Of a stretch of 64,000 nucleotides of DNA, positions 56,470-64,000 are shown in pieces. Made by a program: the position numbers and the translations under genes. The notes beneath the pieces were generated by a model. That model was not told where the DNA came from. It saw nothing but the letters and a program-made list of their open reading frames with translations, and ran no database searches. The number at the start of each line of letters is the position of its first letter. Positions within the stretch are counted from its first letter, which is position 1. Source of the DNA: Rhabditophanes sp. KR3021 (lineage: Eukaryota > Nematoda > Chromadorea > Rhabditida > Alloionematidae); the NCBI GenBank assembly GCA_963281155.1, contig CAUJLY010000001.1:3906001-3970000 (forward strand), given 5' to 3'.

Positions 56470-58038
56470 TAATACTTCAAAATATGCAAATTAACTCGAG
56501 ACCTGAAAAGAAACTTTGATTTTCTAAAATAAGTATTTTTGATGGTTTTAAGGTATATAAAGTGTTAAATTAATAGTGAAACTCTCTAAAACGTAGATTA
56601 GAATATAATAAATATTGTTTTGTTTAATCACAAATGTATATATCCTTATCAAAAAGAATTACAACTGGTGTGCGAGATATCAATAAATACAAAGACTTTA
56701 AAGCCGGTCTCTATTGAGCGCACATCATAGAGTTTGTGCACGAGATCATGGTTATTTTGTTAAAATGAATTGAGTTAACAAAGTAGAATAAGAATAGCTT
56801 GTTCACAACAGAACAACTTTATTTAGAGAGGAAACGTGACAGAAAAAGCAATTCTCTTCAAATACATCTGAACAAATAAAGAATATCAAATTTGTCTCTA
56901 TAACATATTCATTTATGTCATAAAATATTGTTTAATGTCGCCAAATATTGGTAATTAGTTTTACAAAAAGGAATGAATAAGAACAAATGTTTATTGATGA
57001 TTTAAATGATTTATTTAATTAGTAGTGAAATATTTTACATTAGTAGTAAATTTAATTGGTAAGTTGACAAAGAATAGTTAATCGAGTTTGTCTGAATGTT
57101 GACTGAATACACCTACCAAATTAATGACAGTTATTGGTACAGCATTTGTTTGGCTTATTCTTTTATCCAACTATTTTTAGAATGTTTAGATAGTCAAAAT
57201 AATCGCATGTTCAGTCTGCTTATTTTGGTAATGATTCAATGATACATATAGAGTGGTTATAAGAGTGGCACAAGGATCTTTTTATAGCTTCAAAAAGTTG
57301 ATTTGCCAAATGGACTAACAAAACCTGAAGAGATCAAATAATTACAATTAATTGAAATCATTGTCGCTTTAGTTGATTGTCAAAAAATGATTTGTTTTAA
57401 AATAACTATTTACAATTGCATATAATTTATGTCATTTAATTATTCATATAATTTCTTGCAGTTTGTCTGGTAACATTCAGAAGTAGACAATATATAATCA
57501 TCGCAATAACCCAATGTCTTTAAAACTATTTATCATAATGCCTATTTTGTAATTGTGGCAAAAAAGATTAGATAAAAAGAAGTAATATCGATGGGATAAT
57601 GAGCCATAATAACAAAAGATTTTAATCTAATTGCAAACCAGTGTCGGCTCCTAAAATAACATAAAGAAAGTCACTGCTTCTACCTCTCCCTTACATATGA
57701 TTGATAGTTAAACGATCTGCATGTTGCACTTTCGATAAAATAAAAAAGAATTCCAAGCTACTACACACAATCACAAAATGCCTTGTCTAATATTCGGTTG
57801 TATTGTATCATATTATGTTGTCGTACAACACAGACTTCTTCTCTTGGCGGATGGTACCTATTTTCTTAAATTTGGGAAAATATCGGTTTAACAACGACTA
57901 GTGACATGTAGTAGTGTATTTTGGGTATCATTCTTACTTATTCAAGCATTTTACAAAACCAACTTTTGTGCGTCACACGTTCCTTTTTACGGGGCACATT
58001 AATTAAAATCAATTTTTACTTCTAGATACTTTTTTAAA
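56470..58038. other. 1.5-kb divergent intergenic region
   Basis: Between QPCT (minus) and the EGF-protein gene (plus). AT-rich; no coding or RNA gene recognised. Confidence 0.5.
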
Positions 58039-58965
58039 ATGAAGCTTGTTTTTGCAACCCTTGTATGTGTTGCCACTATTGCCAATGGTCTTGGTAGACC
58101 CAAAATTACCTCTGACGATGGTACTACTTTGATACCAATTTCGAATTATAATGAGGGTTGTTTGAAAAGTGGAGAAGGTAATTACTTGCTAATTTTCTCT
58201 AATATATTATATATACTCTTTAGTTTACGGAATTCATGACGAATCTTTGGTTAGCTGTGAAAAATGGTTTGATGGGAAAGGAGGTTTTGCTGAACCAACT
58301 TATGAAGGCTATCAGAGAGATATTTGTAAGAAATTAAGGGTTCACGCTGAAATTGACAAGAACACATCTAAATGTGTTTGTAAACCTTCTTACTACGGTC
58401 CAATGTGTGAGCATCATGAACATTGCGAAAAAGGGAAAGTAATACGCAAGAACCGGTATGCTACTTAAACTAAACTTGCAACTACTCATTTGTTACTATT
58501 GTAGGTGTGTGAGCATTTGTGAAAACAACGGAGTCTTGGCTATAGGAACTAACGTGGAATGCATTTGCACTGGTCCTTGGCAGGGCATGTTTTGTGAAAA
58601 TCTTGCTTGCTACAGATTGACCGAATCGGAAGCTACCGGAAGGAGATTCAAAAATGGAGAATCCAAGAAAGGCTGTGTATGTGGTCCCAATTATAAGGGA
58701 AATAATTGTGACGAAATTGTTATGTGCGAAAATAATGGAAAATTGATTGATGGAAAATGTCGATGCCATTTTGACTATGAAGGTGAAATCTGCCACCTCA
58801 AGAAGGAAAATAAGTATGTTTTACATTGTTTAACTTGATAATTTTCAACCATTTAGAAATCAACTCAACTCTGAAAAGTCTTTAGCTGACTCCGCTTCTT
58901 CTTCGGTCTTTGGAACTCTTATCGTTACAATCTCTTTTATTCTTACCCTTTGTGGTCTTTTTTAA
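58039..58965 (+). CDS. EGF-domain surface protein, probably GPI- or membrane-anchored
   Basis: Four exons (58039-58177, 58224-58455, 58505-58813, 58857-58965; introns 46, 49 and 43 nt) give 262 aa in phase. A signal peptide (MKLVFATLVCVATIANG) leads to a unique Cys-containing region, then about four EGF-like modules recognised by CVCKPSYYGPMCE, CICTGPWQGMFCE, CVCGPNYKGNNCD and CRCHFDYEGEIC. The last exon is Ser-rich and ends in a hydrophobic segment (LIVTISFILTLCGLF) directly before the stop, typical of GPI signals. Likely an extracellular adhesion or signalling protein. No specific orthologue named. Intron phases bracket the EGF region as in modular extracellular genes. Confidence 0.88.
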
Positions 58966-59953
58966 TTACCTTTTTGTTTGTCGTTTTGTGTTTTGTTTAA
59001 TAAATGTCCGTTTAAATTTGTAACATTTTTGACACTTTAAATTACATTTTAATTTGTTTCATTGTGACTGTTTAATAAAACTTAGTCTAAAAATTGGGAT
59101 ATTTCCTTACTATTAAATCCGAAATTTCGTAAATTAGTATATAACCATATTTCGTGAATTATTGCAGTGTCCTACAGTCTACAGAAAGGAGATATTAAAT
59201 ATCTTTCTGATGTTCTAGGTACTATGATAGCTTCTCTTTCGAACTATCTAAATGGAATTTTTTTTAAAAAAATTGGGTCTCGAGAACAGAGGTATTGGAT
59301 TAAAAATCTTGACTTTTCTAGACTTCCTCTGAGAATGTGCCGTAAATTGAATACTTAAAAGAATTGTTGCAAAATTTGTAGAGCTGAAAAACTGAATTTA
59401 ATGACATAAATCAGAACTTTAAATCTCAAATGACCTGCTTGAATGAACAGCTAATAATGGGGGACACAAAGGGTAAAGAATATTATTTTGTGTGCAATGA
59501 GTTTAAAAGAATCAGAGTAGGTTTCCAAGTAATCAAAACTCTTGTGTAGAAAGAGAAAGGCTCATTCGAGTATGAATATTCCACCTGCAAGGCAATGATG
59601 AAGAAAAGAAGTTTCAAAAAATGCATTTGCTACTCGGTTTTTATTAAATTTTGGACTTCTTTATTAACTTTTGCTTTGTTTAATAAATTTTAGTCTAATA
59701 AGTGTAACACTTTCTTTAATTTTTAGCATTTTGGTCTTCTTAACTAACTCTTTGTTTACAAAATTCTGACAGTTTCATAAGTTTTTTAGATTTTACACCT
59801 TAGTATTATTTGTTTTATGTTTTTGTTCAAAAAAGTTAGTCTACAAATTTGTAACATTTTATTTGTACGTACTTTCACATTTAACCATTGATATAGAAAA
59901 TAGAACGTTCAATATAAATAAATAAAAAATATGAAAAAAGTTGTTGCAACATC
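58966..59953. repeat. 3' region with decayed copies of the EGF gene's 3' end
   Basis: The gene's 3' end (tggtctttttTAATtacctttttgttt, then tgtttaataaat..gt.taaatttgtaac) recurs in altered form. The tgtttaataaa..ttagtcta part recurs at about 59070-59092 and 59678-59700; a tggtcttcttaactaactctttgttt version lies at about 59731-59760; a gttagtctacaaatttgtaacatttt version lies at about 59834-59860. Between them (59160-59640) is sequence with scattered coding-like stretches and stops, but no gene I can name. Confidence 0.45.
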
Positions 59954-62122
59954 CTATTCTCCATTTTCTTCTTTTCTTTTTTGTGCCAAATTCTTGAACA
60001 GATTACAAATAACCTGTAATATATGAAAAAAATAATAAGCGAGGAAGCAAAGAAAGTTACTCACACTATCGAATGGCTGAGCTTCAGTTTGTCCGATATT
60101 CAATGCTCCGGTGTTGGTAATTGTTGCTGAAATGGTGTTTTTCTTCACTTCATAAGGATTTCTCAATACAGGAAATGATTCCTCAGGTCTAACTGTCTTA
60201 ACTGGTTTATTCAATGATCCAAATGAGGGTTTCTTGCTTGTTCCAGCAACGCTAAATCCATCCAATCGAGCAGTTGGAATTCTTTGTCTTTCATAACCAG
60301 GAAAGGGTTTCACTTCGGCAGGTTCAGTTGTTTCTTCGGCAACTTCTTCTGATTGGGGAGGTTGGATGATTTGTGGTTTTGCACCCTTTTTTGAAGTGAC
60401 TTCTTCGAAATCCTGAAATCCAGCAATTCTGGGAATTACAGGAATCGGTTTGCTATTACCACCTCCATTGGCAGCTGACCAAGAATTGGGATCAAATGGA
60501 CGAGGTTTTGGTACTTCTTTTGCCTTATTACTGTTGACACTGGTGATGGCACTCTTTACTAAAGATTGCTTGAGTTTTTGAGTATTGCCAGATCCCCAAG
60601 AATTTCCCTTAACTCCGTTATTTGGTCTGCTTGGAAGAATAGGGAAATTGTCGGCGGTATTGTTGAATCCTGAGGTTGGTGGGATGCTCGAAGACATGGG
60701 TTTATTAATTAAAACAGAACTAATATTGCCTCCTTGTCTTACAAATGGCCTTGGCGCTGGAATAGGGGCTGTGATCAGCGCTGGAAAGGCATCAGCATTC
60801 AATCCAATTGGTCTATTGTGGACGTAATTGTTGATTCTCCCATTCAATCCATTGCTTGCAGCTGAACCAACAATCACCCCATTGCTGATGCTATTGAAAG
60901 CCCCATTTTGTCTTTGCCTATTCACATTTTCATTGTTTGTGTGCGTGGTAGAGGAAGATGGAGCAGGTTGACGGACATGTCTTAATGTCGAAGGGAAGGA
61001 CAAAGGAACTGCCTGAGTTCGAGCACCACTACTTTTGTGAACATCTGCCACATGAAGTTGTAATTCTTGGTCAGTTGAATAGCAAATACCGGCATTACGA
61101 CACATTTGATCAGTACACAGAAAGTGCCTATCACTGTAGTGTGATAACAAGATGTTGAAGTTTTCAAACACCATAAATTCGTTTTTTTCCTTCAAACATA
61201 TCTCACATGTCTGATGGTCTACTCTGTAATGTCTGAATCGCTCATCGACACTGTAAAAGTGTTTGTTCTTGCAGAACATGCACAAAGAATGCCCGCTTGT
61301 AGCTAAATCTCCCCAACCTGTTTTTTTCCCAGCCAAATGCAACTTTAATTCTTCAATAGTAAAAGGAATACGTTCACAACTAAATTTTTTTTCATGCTCG
61401 CAGCATAAATCACAGAATTTTCTTCTGTGTTTGTTCCAATAATGCTCTTTTAACCGTTCGAAATTCTTGTGATCAGAATCCTCATCGGCTCTATCACAAA
61501 TGTGGCATCTATGACCTAGTACATGATCATAAGCTTGGACAGACAGACTGCACCCAAATACAATATTGTACTTTCTCTGAAGCTTGGTATTATATCGGGA
61601 CATGTACCTTCTTCGACATCTTTCAACATCCACTGGAGGGTACTGTTCAGGGAATGTAGAAGTAACCCTAAAAAAGACCAATCCAGTGTATTCATTTCTG
61701 CATTGACAACAACTAATTTTCTCAGAAAACATAGTTTGTTTTATCAAACATTGAATGCAGGCAGAATGATTGCATGGCAACATGCCGAAAAATTCACGAC
61801 TTTCAAAGCAAATTTCACATTCATGCAAAAATGACACTTCGGCTGGTAATCCTTCACATATATGAGCCGTGGAAATATTTTGTAACTAAAAAGTGACGTC
61901 AGTTAAATAAACAATTTTGAAATATACCTTTAAATCGGCCGCGATCGCTGTAGACATCGTATCTTCTTCCCCATTTTGTAATGATTTCTGGACTTTGTCA
62001 TGCATCTCAGAAGAAGGGCCTTTCTTTCTTGGTTGCCTGTTATTGTTGTTTCTCCTGGTGTTAGATGGTTTATTTTGCTTATTAATAACCTGTTGCGCTG
62101 TCGGAGCAGTAGGCAAACTCAT
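59954..62122 (-). CDS. ZNF598: ZNF598/Hel2-type E3 ubiquitin ligase (ribosome quality control)
   Basis: Three exons (62122-61928, 61885-60065, 60013-59954; introns 42 and 51 nt) give 691 aa in phase. A basic N-terminus precedes a RING finger (about residues 87-130: CEIC, CNHSACIQC, CCQC). A series of C2H2-type fingers follows (CHICDR, FCDLCCEHEKKF, LCMFCKNKHF, TCEICLKEK, DQMCRNAGICY), the diagnostic ZNF598/Hel2 layout, including HLAGKKTGWGDL after the finger of the EELKLH segment. The C-terminal half is disordered with FPxL-type short motifs. ZNF598 ubiquitinates small-subunit ribosomal proteins on collided ribosomes. The 51-nt second intron has no stop and keeps frame, so retention would add 17 hydrophobic residues. 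Confidence 0.94.
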
Positions 62123-62490
62123 AACTGGAAAAATGATGGATCAAAATTTGATGAAATTGGGCGAAATATGAAAATAAACTAAATAATTGAATATTAGCAA
62201 TTGATTAAGTGCTAACTATCATTCAACTCAAGGAAAAGCAATGCAAAGACTGTCTATAGGTATGAATTAATGTACGACACCGTCCAACGTTTAGAAAACT
62301 AATCGTGACAAGAGCTGATATGTGTATGCGTTGGTAAAAAGTTTATTTGACATCAACTTTTTTGCTATTATTAACATTTTTATGGATGTAAATCTTAATA
62401 TTATATTTTACTTATGCATTTTTAAACATTTTCGTTTACTTATAGGTTTTTGTATTGGTTAAATATCAATAAAAAACTTCCAACCTAAAT
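62123..62490. other. Divergent promoter, ZNF598 and TIM50
   Basis: 368 bases between the two start codons; AT-rich, no specific motif recognised. Confidence 0.5.
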
Positions 62491-64000
62491 ATGGGCACGA
62501 GAGCATTTAATTTAGTGTCGTTATCATCTAAATTTGCTGTTCAAAATATCATTAGGAGTTTAAGTGCCTCAACAACGGCTAGCACAAAAAAATTTAGCAA
62601 TGGGTTTGAAAGTTTATTGGGGGAACCCAAAATCAAGAGTCCATATGTTAATAAATTAAGTAAAACCACATCTGCATCCCTCTCTTCAGATATTAAAGAT
62701 TCTGATAAACCCAAAATTGATGTTCAGAACGCTGCAGCCACATTCAATACACCACATATAGTTACAGCCGACGAAAAAACAACTGCTACTGAGGATTTAA
62801 CCGGAACTGACAAGGTGGAAGAGGCATTAAAGGATAATGAAGCTAGTTCCAAAGTCAAACCTATATTTAAATATACAGCTCCTAAACCTGACGATAAAGA
62901 CAGTCAAAAATCAGATCACCATGTAAGTTTGTTATCATTCAAAAGCATTTAGTAAATGATTTTAGGAAGATGAAACTGTTGATGAAGCAGAAAAGGAGGC
63001 TAAACGTCAAAAGCAAGCAAGAACTACTATGCTTACGTTAAAAATCTTTTCCGCAGCAGCATTGTTGTCTTTGTTGTCTGCCGGATCATATTTTGGTAAA
63101 TATTGAACTATTCCATAATAATATAAACTACTTTTTAGCAATGGAAGGAAGAGACGAACATGGAAATCCCATTCCTGATAAACATTCCGGCCAAACATTT
63201 GGCTTCGTCTGGCGTGTGATTAGTTCATTTGAAGGTCTTTCTAAGGTAATTGTCTCTTATATTACATTAATTAATTTAGTCTAGATGGCTTTCCAACCTA
63301 GTCGCGACAAGTTTTTACCCGAACCTTTGCCATATCCATACGTTCAACCAAAATACACTCTCGTAATAGAAATGAAGAATATATTGTTGGCTCCAGAATG
63401 GACATACAAAACCGGTTACCGTTTCAAGAAGCGCCCCGCCGTTGACTATTTCATCGACCAAATAGGGTACCCCAATTTCGAAATAGTTATTTATACCTCA
63501 GAGAGCAATATGAGTGCTCCTAGTATAATTGAACAATTAGATCCAAAGCAGAAGATCATGTATAAGCTGTTTAGAGACTGTACTATATATGATAAGGGCC
63601 ACCATAGAAAAGATTTGTCAAGATTGAATCGAGACTTGTCCAAAGTTATCTACATTGACTTTGATCCCGAATCCTTCAAGCTTCACCCAGAAAATGTTCT
63701 GAGAGTTCCTAAATGGGATGGCGACATGGAAGACACTTCATTGATGGATCTTGCTGAATTACTCAAGAGTAAGTAACTGTCTATTAAATTGATCTTAATC
63801 ATACATTATTTTTAGCCATTTTGGAAAGTGACGTCGAGGATGTGCGTCCTACTCTTCAATACTACAGTCAATATGATGACCCAGCTAAAGAATTCCGTAG
63901 AAGGGCAGCTCATTTAGCTGAGCAAAAGGGAGAAACAGCTGCTCACAGTGATGAATCTAACTATTCGGCCTTGAAGAAATATTCCGGTAAGCTTTAGAAT
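62491..64000 (+). CDS. TIMM50: TIM50, mitochondrial import receptor of the TIM23 complex (3' end outside window)
   Basis: Exons 62491-62922, 62966-63095, 63139-63245, 63285-63768 and 63816-63986 (introns 39-47 nt) read in phase; a GTAAGC donor at 63987 leads out of the window. The N-terminus is a Ser/Arg-rich mitochondrial presequence. After a linker comes a basic segment and one inner-membrane helix (LKIFSAAALLSLLSAGSYF), then the FCP1-like domain (YTLVIEMKNILLAPEWTYKTGYRFKKRPAVDYF, FEIVIYTSESNMSA, LFRDCTIY). As in human TIMM50, the catalytic DxDx(T/V) motif is replaced (VIEMKN), so it is a receptor and not a phosphatase. It guides presequence proteins from TOM to TIM23. Confidence 0.95.

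Overview
The window is AT-rich nuclear DNA from a nematode. Three things show this directly. There is a cuticle collagen with the nematode N-terminal membrane domain. There are several nematode-type seven-transmembrane chemoreceptor genes and a T20D4.11-type (DUF19) secreted protein. Nearly all introns I could place are 38-55 nt with GT..AG ends and T-rich acceptors, and many start codons sit just after an orphan T-rich AG, as expected for spliced-leader trans-splicing. Compact AT-rich genes and a local cluster of lineage-specific chemoreceptors would suit a clade IV (Tylenchina) worm, but that placement is inference.

Layout. 1-5.3 kb: a Q/N-rich protein running off the left edge, a chromodomain-SET histone H3K9 methyltransferase and a cuticle collagen, all on the minus strand. 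6.3-19.5 kb: a decayed alpha/beta hydrolase and a chemoreceptor cluster (five intact receptors in two families), interspersed with an AIG1/ADTRP-family hydrolase, glyoxalase II and a small coiled-coil protein. 21.5-30.6 kb: a dense housekeeping block with a p62-like autophagy receptor, a METTL25-type methyltransferase, a divergent zf-C4 (nuclear-receptor-type) zinc-finger protein, Skp1, UXT and adenylosuccinate lyase. 30.6-45.8 kb: chemoreceptor relics, a coiled-coil protein, BBS8/TTC8, a DUF19 protein, a ribophorin I pseudogene, a secreted dibasic precursor and a charged low-complexity protein. 45.8-52.5 kb: a gene desert. 52.5-64 kb: a class A GPCR, a small basic protein, glutaminyl-peptide cyclotransferase, an EGF-domain surface protein, ZNF598 and TIM50, which runs off the right edge.

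The genes do not form one pathway. They are mostly independent monocistronic units. Functional themes that recur are protein quality control (p62, Skp1, UXT, ZNF598), mitochondrial import (TIM50), chemosensation and cilia (receptors, BBS8) and secretion or cuticle (collagen, DUF19, EGF protein, QPCT).

Exon structures were built by hand from splice signals and reading-frame continuity; most genes close exactly in phase. Three genes need a one-base correction or an unusual intron (26.2-26.8 kb, about 44.25 kb, about 54.6 kb), all at A-runs, so sequencing or assembly slips must be considered. I found no clear tRNA, rRNA, CRISPR array, or intact transposon. I do not see a convincing new multi-gene system. 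The best leads are the DNA-binding-domain-only zf-C4 protein with a possible 26-nt intron, the secreted dibasic precursor, the p62-like receptor with a bZIP-type upstream site, and the ribophorin I relic.
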